A stretch of 64,000 nucleotides of DNA, taken from assembly GCF_009646335.1 (NCBI RefSeq), contig NZ_WJBU01000015.1, positions 1 to 64,000 on the forward strand. Direction: 5' to 3'. This document shows positions 19,593 through 28,151 of this stretch, piece after piece. The stretch's first letter is position 1. Each line of letters begins with the position of its first letter. This DNA is from Caenimonas koreensis DSM 17982. Lineage in GTDB: Bacteria > Pseudomonadota > Gammaproteobacteria > Burkholderiales > Burkholderiaceae_C. A program made the translations under genes and the position numbers. The notes below the pieces were generated by a model that did not search any database, was not told the origin of the DNA, and saw only the letters and a program-made list of their open reading frames with translations.

Positions 19593-20926
19593 GCCGATCC
19601 CGTCGAGACAATGGCCGTGAGTTGCGCCAGGCCTTCACCGGCTGCTGCGCCGCCGTCGCGCTGGCGCATCCAGGCGTGGAGCGCGGGCTGCAGCGCGAGT
19701 GCCTTGTCCAGCTCGCGGTTCGAGCCCGCTTCGTAGGCGCCGATGTCCACCAGCTGGCGGTTGCGCTCGAGCAGTGCGACTGTGCGAAGCGCGCTTGCCG
19801 CCGTTTGCAGTTGCGCAGGCTGCACGATGTCCGGCATCACGCGGCTGGCGCTTTGCAGCACGTCGATGGCCGGGTAGTGCCCCGTATGTGCGAGCTGACG
19901 CGACAGCACGATGTGCCCGTCGAGGATGGCGCGCATGTTGTCGGACACGGGCTCGTTCAGGTCGTCGCCCTCAACCAGCACCGTCATCAATGCCGTGATC
20001 GAGCCGCCCGATGGCGCAGTGCCGCAGCGTTCACACAGCTGCGGCAACTCTGAAAACACCGAAGGCGTGTAGCCGCGTGCCGTGGGCGGCTCGCCGGCGG
20101 CCAGGCCCACTTCACGACGCGCCATGGCGAAGCGCGTGATCGAATCCATCGTCAGCAGCACCTGCTGGCCCTGGTCGCGAAAATATTCGGCAATGGCCAG
20201 CGCTGCATTGGCGGCGCGCAGTCGCGACAGCGCCGGCTGGTCCGATGCCGCGACCACAACAACCGAGCGCGCGAGCCCGTCGGCGCCCAGCTGCAAGTCG
20301 ATGAAGTCGCGCACTTCGCGGCCACGCTCGCCGATCAACGCGATCACATTCACGTCGGCCTTCACGTGGCGCGCAATCATCCCCAGCAGCGTGCTCTTGC
20401 CGACGCCGCTGCCAGCAAAAATGCCCATGCGCTGGCCCTGGCCGAGCGTGAGCAGCGAGTCGATCACGCGCACACCCGTGTCCAGCCGCTGGTGGATGCG
20501 CGGGCGGCCCATCGGGTTGCACGGCGTGGCGCGCAGCGCGCGCCGCTGCGACAGTTGCGGTGCCGGCTGGCCGTCGAGTGGCTCGCCGAAGCCATCGATC
20601 ACGCGGCCGAGCAGTCCGCCGCCGACGCCGATGTGCGTTTGCGATGGCGCAGCAAGCACTTCGTCACCCGCTGACAAGCCGTGCAGGCCGCCGTAGGGCA
20701 TCAGCAGCAAGCTGGCCGCCTTCACGGCGACGACTTCCGCGAGCACCGGTGCGGCTGCGCCCTGCGCTGGCGACGACCCGGGTGCGATCGAGAACATGTC
20801 GCCAATCGAAGCGCGCAGGCCTTCCACTTCGACAGTCAGGCCGCCGAGTTGCCGCACGTGTCCAACAGGCCGCGCCAGCTGCAGGCCGCGCAGTGATTGA
20901 CGGTAAGGCGCGAGCAGCGAGCTCAT
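19589..20926 (-). CDS. fliI: Flagellum-specific export ATPase FliI
   Basis: A 445-residue F1-like ATPase with Walker A GIFAGSGVGKST (about residue 170) and Walker B-type VLLTMDSITRFAMARREV. The flagellar/type III signature GEPPTARGYTPSVFSELPQLCERCG is present. It powers unfolding and delivery of export substrates with FliH and FliJ. It starts 1 nt after the fliH stop. Confidence 0.96.
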   Translation of the reverse strand: MSSLLAPYRQSLRGLQLARPVGHVRQLGGLTVEVEGLRASIGDMFSIAPGSSPAQGAAAPVLAEVVAVKAASLLLMPYGGLHGLSAGDEVLAAPSQTHIGVGGGLLGRVIDGFGEPLDGQPAPQLSQRRALRATPCNPMGRPRIHQRLDTGVRVIDSLLTLGQGQRMGIFAGSGVGKSTLLGMIARHVKADVNVIALIGERGREVRDFIDLQLGADGLARSVVVVAASDQPALSRLRAANAALAIAEYFRDQGQQVLLTMDSITRFAMARREVGLAAGEPPTARGYTPSVFSELPQLCERCGTAPSGGSITALMTVLVEGDDLNEPVSDNMRAILDGHIVLSRQLAHTGHYPAIDVLQSASRVMPDIVQPAQLQTAASALRTVALLERNRQLVDIGAYEAGSNRELDKALALQPALHAWMRQRDGGAAAGEGLAQLTAIVSTGSA

Positions 20927-20927
20927 G

Positions 20928-21692
20928 TCACGCGCGCTCCTGTCGCAGGGCCAGCATCGACTCGCGCCATGCCTGCAATTGCGTGTCGAGCCGCGCGTCG
21001 AGGCTGCCTTCGCTTGAGCGCAATTGCACGCCGCCCATTGGCATGTACGAATCCGCCACGATGGTCACGCGCTCACCATCGGGCCCCGGCACACCGGTCT
21101 CACGCAGCAAGGCGGCATCGGCAGGATGCAGGTGCAGCGCCAGCGACGACTTGTGGCGGTGGTCGGCCAGCAGTTTCGCGACTTGCGCACTCACGCCTTC
21201 GCGCGTGAGCGCCGCCGCACCGATCACTTTGCAAGTGGCTTCGAAGGCCAGCGCGACCAGGTCGTCGTGTGCGGCAGCAATGGCCTGGTTGGCGGCGTTT
21301 GCCACCGATGCGAGCAATGCGTCCAGGCGAGCGAGTCGTTGCTGCGCTGCCTGCTGCGTGTGTGCGTGCGCCGTCTCCAGCGCTTTCTGCGCTTCACGTT
21401 CAGCTTGCGCGTGGCCGGCGCGCAGGCCTTCGGCGTGGCCCTGTTCGATGGCGGCGGCGCGTGCGCTTTCGACTTGTGCGAGCGCGAGTGCGCGGCCTTG
21501 CGCGATGCCGCGTTGCAGGCCTTCAGCCACGCCTTCGTCGAAGCTGCGCACAGGCGCATTTGCCACGGCGGCAGCATCGGCTTTGTGCGAGGGGCGCCGC
21601 AACACATGCGGATGCGGTTGCATCGCCAGGCCGCGCACGAGCGACGGGCCAGTGTGGCCGGGCTGCGTGGGCTCGCTCGTGGCTAGCGTCAT
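20928..21692 (-). CDS. fliH: Flagellar assembly protein FliH
   Basis: The ATG at 21692 overlaps the upstream stop (ATGA) and gives 254 residues. The centre has the GxxxG-type repeat run of FliH (EGVAEGLQRGIAQGRALALAQ, then EQGHAEGLRAGHAQ) and a long Ala/Gln coiled coil. The C-terminal V-ATPase-E-like domain follows (VALAFEATCKVIG through MPMGGVQLRSSEGSLDARLDTQL). FliH regulates FliI and tethers it to the C-ring protein FliN. Confidence 0.93.
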   Translation of the reverse strand: MTLATSEPTQPGHTGPSLVRGLAMQPHPHVLRRPSHKADAAAVANAPVRSFDEGVAEGLQRGIAQGRALALAQVESARAAAIEQGHAEGLRAGHAQAEREAQKALETAHAHTQQAAQQRLARLDALLASVANAANQAIAAAHDDLVALAFEATCKVIGAAALTREGVSAQVAKLLADHRHKSSLALHLHPADAALLRETGVPGPDGERVTIVADSYMPMGGVQLRSSEGSLDARLDTQLQAWRESMLALRQERA

Positions 21693-22237
21693 GACAGCAC
21701 CCCTGCGATGCGGCGCCAACGCGAACGCCACCGTTGCGCCAGCCGGCCTTTGTGTGAGGGTGCGCGTTCAAGCGTGGGCCGGCGCTTGTCGATTTCGTCG
21801 CGCAGCGTTGCGGCGAGTCTGGGCGGCACGCTGGCTGCGGCACTTGCGCTGCGTCTGCGCTGGGCAACCGCGTTGCGCACGGTGGGCGAAAGCCCGGCCA
21901 GCAGCTGCTCGACAAAACCGGCGTCGTGTTCGCGCGTCACCAGCGCGATCAGTGACGCTGGCTCGCCAGACACGATGGCGGCGAGCTGCTGCGGGGTGTA
22001 GTCGCGTGCTGCGGGCGCCTTTGAACTTGCCGATGTTGCCGTCGCAACGCCGGAAAGTTGCGCGTCCGGCGCAATGCCCAGCGTCTGCAATTCAGCGATC
22101 AGGCGCTGCAGCTGGCTGCGGTGCGCGGGCGCAAGCTGCGACAGAACCCAGTCACGATCCTGGGGGTTGAGTGCGTGTAGCGTCAGCGCGCACTGGCGCA
22201 CGGTGCGATCAGGCGTGGTTGTGTCGAACGTGTTCAT
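21689..22237 (-). CDS. Short divergent FliG-like protein in the fliG position
   Basis: The ATG at 22237 overlaps the fliF stop. The product has 182 residues against about 330 for FliG. A stretch YTPQQLAAIVSGEPASLIALV with FVEQLLAGLSPTVRNAV after it resembles the FliG middle domain (canonical pattern LAxxLxxEHPQxxAxxL). The N-terminal FliF-binding domain and the C-terminal torque domain with its charged ridge are not evident. The Arg-rich C-terminus (GRLAQRWRSRWRRIAGVL) is unusual. It may be a minimal adaptor between MS-ring and C-ring. Functional equivalence to FliG is uncertain. Confidence 0.6.
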   Translation of the reverse strand: MNTFDTTTPDRTVRQCALTLHALNPQDRDWVLSQLAPAHRSQLQRLIAELQTLGIAPDAQLSGVATATSASSKAPAARDYTPQQLAAIVSGEPASLIALVTREHDAGFVEQLLAGLSPTVRNAVAQRRRSASAAASVPPRLAATLRDEIDKRRPTLERAPSHKGRLAQRWRSRWRRIAGVLS

Positions 22238-23721
22238 TGGCGCGCTCCTGTGTCCAGCCAGTGATGCATCTGCTGCAGTACAGCGGCGCGTTCGGCCGAA
22301 GAGAGGGTGCGTGCCGTGGGCGAAGCGCGCGTGGCGCTGGACCGAACCCTCAGCCACACGGCAAGCCCGCACAGCGCTGCAATCAGCATGCATGCGAGCG
22401 CGATGACAACGGCTTGAGGACTCGACGCCAACGCGTCCAGCGGTGGCAGTGCTGCCGTTGAAGGCGCGGTGGTTCGCGCGGCAGGGGGGTGCGCTGCAGG
22501 AGCGACTGCCAGGGCAGGTGCCGAAGCAGCTGCCGAAGCAGGCGCCGCCGCACCACCTTGCGCAGTTGCAAGTGACTCGAACGCATGCATGCTTTGCACC
22601 ACCACGGTGTCTGCCCGCTCGCCGCTCGTGCCTACGGCGGCGCCCACGAGCTGGCGCATGCGCTCGATCTGCTCGTCGCTCAAGGGCTGGCGCACGAGTG
22701 CCACGACTTGCAAATGCTTGATCGCACCGGGCTGGCTGGCCACCTGTTCGGTGCGCCGGCCCACCTGGTATTCGACTTCGCGCTGGCTGTTGGCCGCGCG
22801 CGTTGCCTCGCCCTGCGGGCTGAGCGGCGGGCCAGCATCGCGTGCGTTCTCGCGTTCACGCACGATGACGCCGCTCACGCCCTGACCGCCACGAGCGCCA
22901 AGCACTTCTTCCGTGGTCACGCGGACCTGGTCCATGTTCAGCGTGACATCCACGGTGGCGACGGCCTGGCCGGGGCCGAATGCGCTCTCCAGAACTTCCA
23001 TGGCCTTGCGCGCGAGCATTCGCTCGGTGTCGCGCTTGAGATCAAGGCGCGCCGAGCCGATGTCCTGTTCACCTTCGGCGACAACAGGCCGCGTCAGCGC
23101 CACACCTTGCTGATCGACGATCGTCACGTCGTGCATCGTGATGCCGGGCACGGCTGCAGCAACCAGGCGCTGGATGCCGGTGATCTGTTCGGCCTGCAGA
23201 GCCATGCCCGGCTTCAGGCTCAACGTGATCGCCGCCTTTGCCTTGGACGTGGCGCGCTTGAACAGGCCCTCTTCGGGCAGCGCGAGGTGAACGCGCGCAT
23301 CGCGTACCTGCGAGAGCGAAAGAATGGTGCGCGTGATCTCGCCTTGCAGCGCGCGCTGGTAGTTGATCTTCTGCGCGAACTCGGTCATGCCGAAGTCGGC
23401 GTTGTTGAACAGCTCAAATCCGGCTGCGCCGTGCAAAGGAATGTCCTTGCCCATCAACTTCATGCGTGTGGTGTGGACGGTCGCGGCGTCAACAAGAATC
23501 GTGTTGCCGTCAGCGGCGATGCGGTAGGGCTCCTTCATCCGTTCGAGTTCGGCCGTCATGGCAGCCGCGTCCTGCGGGTTCAGGTCAGCGAACAGCACCT
23601 GGTAGTCGGTGCGAAGCAGCCACGCGGCCAGGCCGGCAGTGGCAGCGACGATCAGTACTGCGCCTGCAATCAGGCCGCCGCGCGATCGGGCATTGAGTGA
23701 ATTCCAGAAGTCGGTGATCAC
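22234..23721 (-). CDS. fliF: Flagellar MS-ring protein FliF
   Basis: This 495-residue protein has an N-terminal membrane helix (GGLIAGAVLIVAATAGLAAWLL) and YscJ/FliF ring motifs. These include KINYQRALQGEITRTI, VRDARVHLALPEEGLFKR and ITGIQRLVAAAVPGI. A second membrane helix lies near residue 435 (VVIALACMLIAALCGLAVWL), with a short cytoplasmic tail. The tail (AERAAVLQQMHHWLDTGARQ) may be the segment that contacts the FliG-like protein. It is somewhat shorter than usual FliF (about 550). It overlaps the next gene by 4 nt. Confidence 0.96.
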   Translation of the reverse strand: MITDFWNSLNARSRGGLIAGAVLIVAATAGLAAWLLRTDYQVLFADLNPQDAAAMTAELERMKEPYRIAADGNTILVDAATVHTTRMKLMGKDIPLHGAAGFELFNNADFGMTEFAQKINYQRALQGEITRTILSLSQVRDARVHLALPEEGLFKRATSKAKAAITLSLKPGMALQAEQITGIQRLVAAAVPGITMHDVTIVDQQGVALTRPVVAEGEQDIGSARLDLKRDTERMLARKAMEVLESAFGPGQAVATVDVTLNMDQVRVTTEEVLGARGGQGVSGVIVRERENARDAGPPLSPQGEATRAANSQREVEYQVGRRTEQVASQPGAIKHLQVVALVRQPLSDEQIERMRQLVGAAVGTSGERADTVVVQSMHAFESLATAQGGAAAPASAAASAPALAVAPAAHPPAARTTAPSTAALPPLDALASSPQAVVIALACMLIAALCGLAVWLRVRSSATRASPTARTLSSAERAAVLQQMHHWLDTGARQ

Positions 23722-23736
23722 AGCGGTCCCCAGTCA

Positions 23737-23755
23737 TGCCGCCCGGTGGGCGGCA
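23737..23755 (-). other. Hairpin in the fliE-fliF gap
   Basis: The 90-nt gap between fliE and fliF is the largest inside the operon. It contains a perfect 7-bp stem (TGCCGCC / GGCGGCA) with a 5-nt loop, 16 nt upstream of the fliF start. No T-run follows, so it is more likely an mRNA processing or stability element than a terminator. Confidence 0.4.
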
Positions 23756-23811
23756 GATGTCTTGTCTTGTCGAATGTGGATGGAGAGGAAGATAAGCGAG
23801 AGGCGCAGGCC

Positions 23812-24144
23812 TCACACCTGCATCTTCATGACGTCCTGATAGGCCTCAAGCAGGCGGTTGCGCACCTGCATCATCAGCTGCAAGGAGATGCGTGACTCCT
23901 CCAGGCGGATCATCATTTGATGCAGGTTCTGCGTGTCGCCTGCAGCGAGCCGTTGCATATCGGCCTGGCTGGCCAGCAGCTTCTGGTTGACTTCGCCCAG
24001 GCCCTTGGTGATCAGCTCGCCGAAGGGCACGCCGGTGGCGCTGCCAGTTGTGTGCACTGCTGATGGTGCGACTGGCGCGACCATGTCGTTTGGCAGGACG
24101 GCGTTGACCGGCATCGCTGCAATCGCTTCGACCGGCACTGTCAT
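23812..24144 (-). CDS. fliE: Hook-basal body adaptor FliE
   Basis: A 110-residue protein with the FliE C-terminal signature (MMIRLEESRISLQLMMQVRNRLLEAYQDVMKMQV), which links the MS-ring to the rod. The N-terminus is a variable Val/Ala-rich leader. It overlaps flgC by 4 nt, giving the common flgB-flgC-fliE arrangement. Confidence 0.95.
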   Translation of the reverse strand: MTVPVEAIAAMPVNAVLPNDMVAPVAPSAVHTTGSATGVPFGELITKGLGEVNQKLLASQADMQRLAAGDTQNLHQMMIRLEESRISLQLMMQVRNRLLEAYQDVMKMQV

Positions 24145-24578
24145 GACGCACCTCCGATGTCGAGTGCTTTCAACGCCATGGTGCGAGCCATGTTCATCGC
24201 GGCAACGTTTGCTTCATAGGCACGCGTTGCGCTCATCATCGTGACCATCTCGGTGGCGGTGTCGACACCAGGATAGGTGACGAAGCCTTGCGCATCGGCT
24301 TGCGGATGGCCGGGCTCGTGCACTTTGCGCGGCGGGACTTGCGCAGGCTCGACGCGGACTGCGGGCAGTTGCGCTGCAACAGGGTTGTCGCTTTCCATCA
24401 GTGCGGCAAACGTGTCGCTTGATGCTGCTTGCGCGACGACTCGCATGGGCGTGTAGCCAGCCTGGCCCGCAGCTTGTGTGGTGTGTGCGTTGGCAAGGTT
24501 GAGCGCCGCGACTTCAACGCGCGTGCGCTCGAGCTCCATGCCGGCGGCGCTGATTGCAAAGGTGGTTTGGTGAGACAT
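24141..24578 (-). CDS. flgC: Flagellar proximal rod protein FlgC
   Basis: A 145-residue rod protein with an N-terminal rod helix (TFAISAAGMELERTRVEVAALNLANAHT) and the FlgC C-terminal helix ending YEANVAAMNMARTMALKALDIGG. The motif YPGVDTATEMVTMMSATRAYEANV matches the Flg_bbr_C region. It starts 22 nt after flgB and overlaps fliE. Confidence 0.95.
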   Translation of the reverse strand: MSHQTTFAISAAGMELERTRVEVAALNLANAHTTQAAGQAGYTPMRVVAQAASSDTFAALMESDNPVAAQLPAVRVEPAQVPPRKVHEPGHPQADAQGFVTYPGVDTATEMVTMMSATRAYEANVAAMNMARTMALKALDIGGAS

Positions 24579-24600
24579 GGTGATTCCTGCAATGTGTCGG

Positions 24601-24984
24601 TCAGCGCTTGCCGTCGCTCGCCGCCAGCGAGAGCAGCGAGAGGTGACGGCTCAGCGCCCGGGTGAGCGCCTGGTACTGCACGGCGTTGCCCGCCATGTCG
24701 GCCATCTGCGCGTCCAGGTGCACCTTCAGGGGTGCGCCGTTGGAGTCGAGCGCCGGCGTGGTTTCGACGCGCACGCCTGCGAGCGAAAAGGCGTCGATGT
24801 AGCCTTTGCTGTCGAGCGAGCGGCGCGCTTGCTCCATCTGCGACGCGAAGTCGACTTGCTGCGTCACATACCCCTCGGTGGCGTGATTGGCGATGTTGCT
24901 GGCAATGGCCTGGTGGCGCAGGGCCGCCGCGTCGAGCGCGAGCCCGAGTGCTGTGGTGGTGATGGCTTCGAGGCCTTCAGTCAT
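24601..24984 (-). CDS. flgB: Flagellar proximal rod protein FlgB
   Basis: A 127-residue protein with the FlgB-type rod helix (LGLALDAAALRHQAIASNIANHATEGYV) and C-terminal NAVQYQALTRALSRHLSLLSLA. FlgB forms the first rod segment above FliE. It starts 27 nt after flgI. Confidence 0.93.
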   Translation of the reverse strand: MTEGLEAITTTALGLALDAAALRHQAIASNIANHATEGYVTQQVDFASQMEQARRSLDSKGYIDAFSLAGVRVETTPALDSNGAPLKVHLDAQMADMAGNAVQYQALTRALSRHLSLLSLAASDGKR

Positions 24985-25011
24985 GTGTTGCTCCTGGATT
25001 CATGTGCCGCG

Positions 25012-26160
25012 CTACTGCACGACGAGTTCGGCATGCAGTGCGCCTGCAGCCTTGATGGCACGCAGGATCGAGATCACGTCGCGCGTGCTGGTTTTCAGCC
25101 GCGCGAGCGACTGCACAAGGTCAGCGACGGTGGTGCCCGACGCGAGGTAGCCCGGGCCGTTCGGCTCGTCCACATCGACGCGCGTGTTGCGCACGGCCGC
25201 TGTTCGCACGCCGGTGCCTGCGCCTGCGACGAAGCTGGGCTGTGAGACGGTGTTTTGCGAGGCGATGGAAATCTTCAGGTCGCCATGTGAGATCGCTACG
25301 CGCGCGATGCTCACGTCGCCACCGGCGACCACCGTGCCGGTGCGTTCGTTGATGACGACCTTGGCGCGGCGGTCTGGTTGCACCGCTACGTTTTCAATAC
25401 GGGCGATGAATCCGACGACTTGCGCGCGCGAGGCCTCGGGCACGGCGATGTCGATGCCCGAAGCGTCACGTGCTTGCGCGATGTCCTGCCCGAACTGGCT
25501 GTTGATGGCCGAGGCCACACGGCTTGCCGTCGTGTAGTCAGGATCGGCCAGTACGAAGGTGATGCTTTGCTGTGGTGCTGCTTGCTGCGCGCTGGCAGGT
25601 ATTTCTACGACTGCGCCTCCCGGCACTGAGCCGACCGTCGGATGGTTCTTCTGCACCACGTTGCCGTTCGAGTCGTAGCGATAGCCGCCGACGGAAAGCG
25701 GCCCTTGCGCCAGCGCATGCACGCGGCCATCCGGTCCCTTGAGCGGCGTGAGAAGCAAGCTGCCGCCGACGAGGCTGCGTGCGTCGCCGGCTGAACTCAC
25801 GGTGATGTCGAGGCCGTCGCCTTCGCGCGCGAAGCTGGGCAGGGCTGCACTGACCATCACCACGGCGGTGTTGCGGCTCTGGATCTGCTCCGCAGGCACG
25901 GTGAGGTTGAACTGCGCGAACACATTCGCCAATGCCTGGCGTGTGGTGCGGTTGCCCGGCGAGTCACCCGTGCCTGCAAGGCCGGTCACGATGCCGTAGC
26001 CCACCAGCGTGTTGTCGCGCCAGCCCTGCAGCTTGCCCAGGTCTTTGACGCGGATGGGCGCCTGCTGTGCCTCTGCTGTGGCGGAACGCGCATGCGGGTG
26101 CGCGGCGATCGTGCACAGCGCGACCAGCACTGCTGCGCTGGCATGCAAGACGTGCTTCAT
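25012..26160 (-). CDS. flgI: Flagellar P-ring protein FlgI
   Basis: The ATG at 26160 overlaps the flgH stop (TGATG) and gives 382 residues. A signal peptide (MKHVLHASAAVLVALCTIAAHPHARS) precedes the FlgI signatures IRVKDLGKLQGWRDNTLVGYGIVTGLAGTGDS and LKTSTRDVISILRAIKAAGALHAELVVQ. It forms the peptidoglycan-level bushing around the rod, assembled with FlgA. Confidence 0.96.
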   Translation of the reverse strand: MKHVLHASAAVLVALCTIAAHPHARSATAEAQQAPIRVKDLGKLQGWRDNTLVGYGIVTGLAGTGDSPGNRTTRQALANVFAQFNLTVPAEQIQSRNTAVVMVSAALPSFAREGDGLDITVSSAGDARSLVGGSLLLTPLKGPDGRVHALAQGPLSVGGYRYDSNGNVVQKNHPTVGSVPGGAVVEIPASAQQAAPQQSITFVLADPDYTTASRVASAINSQFGQDIAQARDASGIDIAVPEASRAQVVGFIARIENVAVQPDRRAKVVINERTGTVVAGGDVSIARVAISHGDLKISIASQNTVSQPSFVAGAGTGVRTAAVRNTRVDVDEPNGPGYLASGTTVADLVQSLARLKTSTRDVISILRAIKAAGALHAELVVQ

Positions 26161-26738
26161 CACAGGCCCACCCAATCGATGAGCTTGCGCCACCACGCGC
26201 GCTGCTGCCGCTGCGAGACTTCGCCTTCGCCAAGGTAGGTGATGCGCGCGTCGGCCAGGCGCGTCGAGAGCACAACGTTGCCGTCGGAGATGTCCTGTGG
26301 ACGCACGCGGCCTTCGAGCGAGACCTTCTGCTGCTCGGCGTTGACGACCAGCAGCTGCTCGCCCGCGACACGCAGGTCGCCATTGGCGAGCACTTCGCGC
26401 ACGGAGACGCTCAGGGTAATCAACACACGGTTGGCGCGTTGCGTGCTGCCGCCGCCGTCGAAGTCGCCACCTACGCCAAGGCCCGCATCCGCGCGGCGCG
26501 AGCCGTGCGTGAGCTCTGCATTGACGGTGTTCTTGCGGCGCGTGCCGGTATCGGTCGACGTGGAGGCGCTGGAGTTCTCGAAGACTTGAACAGTCAGCAA
26601 GTCGCCAACGCGAAAGGCTTTGTTATCGGATGCCAGGGGCCGGTAGGTGGCTTCGTCGAAGAGGCTGCCTGCCGTTGCCGCCGTTGTCGTGATGAGGGCC
26701 GCGACCACAAGGGATGCGGCGCGAACTGTCGCGCTCAT
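26160..26738 (-). CDS. flgH: Flagellar L-ring protein FlgH, without lipobox
   Basis: The FlgH core is clear: SLFDEATYRPLASDNKAFRVGDLLTVQVFEN, a central TRRKNTVNAEL region, and VRPQDISDGNVVLSTRLADARITYLGEGEV. The protein is short (192 residues), with an N-terminal signal peptide ending TAATAG. No cysteine follows, so it cannot be acylated like classic FlgH lipoproteins. It overlaps flgA by 4 nt. Confidence 0.94.
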   Translation of the reverse strand: MSATVRAASLVVAALITTTAATAGSLFDEATYRPLASDNKAFRVGDLLTVQVFENSSASTSTDTGTRRKNTVNAELTHGSRRADAGLGVGGDFDGGGSTQRANRVLITLSVSVREVLANGDLRVAGEQLLVVNAEQQKVSLEGRVRPQDISDGNVVLSTRLADARITYLGEGEVSQRQQRAWWRKLIDWVGL

Positions 26739-27331
26739 AGCGTGGCCTCCACGCGGCCCGGCGCCGTGACGCGCGCTGCAACCAGCCCGTTTTCTGCGCG
26801 CACGTTGACTGTCTCGCCCACGTTGCCGTCCTGCATGGCTTGTGCGCGCCGCTCAAGTTCAACGGGGCCTGATTTCAGTTGCAGCAAAACCCATTGACCG
26901 CGTGCCACGCCTGGCACCGCTGCTTCAGGTGCGGCGGCAATCGATGGCTTCGTGCCGGCGAGCACAGCGCCGCTGGGGGAGATGCCGCGAATCACTGATT
27001 CATCCGCGCCCGTCCACAGCGTGCGTGAATGCGCAAGCCCCAGCTGCATGCGGATCCATCGTGCGACGACGTCACGCCTGACGACAGCCGTGGCGCCTGG
27101 ACGCGGCGCATGGCCGACGGGTAGTGCGACGAGTTGCTGGATGGCAGCCAGGTCGCGTGTGCGCACGATCGCGAGATCGCCCAGGCGCAGAGGACCCGGC
27201 AGTGCCGATACCTGTGGCCTCAACTCGATCTGCACTTCAGCGGGGCCGGGCTCGCCCGGCTGCGCGTGCACACCGAGCGGTGCCATGGCTGCGATCAGCA
27301 GCGAGAGGGTGAGTGGCTTCATGGTCACCAT
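26735..27331 (-). CDS. flgA: P-ring assembly chaperone FlgA
   Basis: The most likely ATG overlaps the flgG stop (TGATG, start at 27331); an ATG four codons later (MKPLTLS) is also possible. The product of about 198 residues has a signal peptide (PLTLSLLIAAMAPLGVHA) and an SAF-type C-terminal domain (LQLKSGPVELERRAQAMQDGNVGETVNVR). Its place between flgG and flgH resembles alphaproteobacterial clusters; betaproteobacteria usually keep flgA apart. Confidence 0.9.
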   Translation of the reverse strand: MVTMKPLTLSLLIAAMAPLGVHAQPGEPGPAEVQIELRPQVSALPGPLRLGDLAIVRTRDLAAIQQLVALPVGHAPRPGATAVVRRDVVARWIRMQLGLAHSRTLWTGADESVIRGISPSGAVLAGTKPSIAAAPEAAVPGVARGQWVLLQLKSGPVELERRAQAMQDGNVGETVNVRAENGLVAARVTAPGRVEATL

Positions 27332-28116
27332 CACTTGCGCAGGTTGTTCGCCATGCCAAGCATTTCGTCAGCCGCTTGCACGACCTTCACGCTCGCTTCA
27401 TAGGCGCGCTGGGCCAGCATCAGGTTCACCATCTCGTCGACCATCTTCACGTTCGACATTTCGACGAAACCTTGCGCCAGCGTCCCCGCGCTGGTGTCGC
27501 CTGGTCGCGCGACGACTGCTTCGCCCGAGGCTTCTGTCGCGCGGTACAGGTTGTCGCCCTGAATCGCGAGCTGCGAAGGACTGGCAAAACGGACGAGCTC
27601 GATCTGCCCGGCATCGATGGGCGTCGCGCGGTTGGCGATGCGGATGAGTACGCGGCCGTCTGCGCCGATGCTGATCGACTCTGCGTTGTCCGGCACGGCT
27701 ATTGAAGGGCGCAGCGCCTGGCCGGCCTGTGTGGCGAGCAGGCCGTCTTTGTTGACCTTGAGCGAGCCGCCACGCGTGTAGCCTGCGCCGCCATCGGGCA
27801 GCGTCACTTCGATGAAGCCCTCGCCGCGAATCGCGATATCCAGCGGCGAGTCGGTCTTCTTCAAGTCGCCCGCTTCGAACATGCGCGTCACGCTCGTGGC
27901 GGCTACGCCGGCAGCGCTGCGCTGCAGTGGAGTTGCGGCCGTGTTGTCTTCGGCAGACACACCGCGCACGCTTTCGCGCAGCATCAGATCGGAGAACCCG
28001 ATGCGGCCCTTCTTGAAAGCGACGGTGTTTGCGTTGGCGAGGTTGTGGGCGATCGTCTCGATGCTGGTCTGTTGGGCCTGCATGCCGGTGGCGCCTATGG
28101 CGAGTGCTTCGAACAT
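27331..28116 (-). CDS. flgG: Flagellar distal rod protein FlgG
   Basis: A 261-residue protein with N-terminal FEALAIGATGMQAQQTSIETIAHNLANANTVAFKKGR and C-terminal LAQGFVEMSNVKMVDEMVNLMLAQRAYEASVKVVQAADEML, both typical of FlgG. It forms the distal rod. It lies 35 nt after flgF and its stop overlaps flgA. Confidence 0.94.
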   Translation of the reverse strand: MFEALAIGATGMQAQQTSIETIAHNLANANTVAFKKGRIGFSDLMLRESVRGVSAEDNTAATPLQRSAAGVAATSVTRMFEAGDLKKTDSPLDIAIRGEGFIEVTLPDGGAGYTRGGSLKVNKDGLLATQAGQALRPSIAVPDNAESISIGADGRVLIRIANRATPIDAGQIELVRFASPSQLAIQGDNLYRATEASGEAVVARPGDTSAGTLAQGFVEMSNVKMVDEMVNLMLAQRAYEASVKVVQAADEMLGMANNLRK

Positions 28117-28151
28117 GGGAGTGGTGGGTTCGTGTGGGCTGGGAAATGGAG

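Noticed and set aside
23722-23811. Terminator or internal promoter between fliE and fliF
   Set aside because: The hairpin has no T-run and no convincing -35/-10 pair is present.
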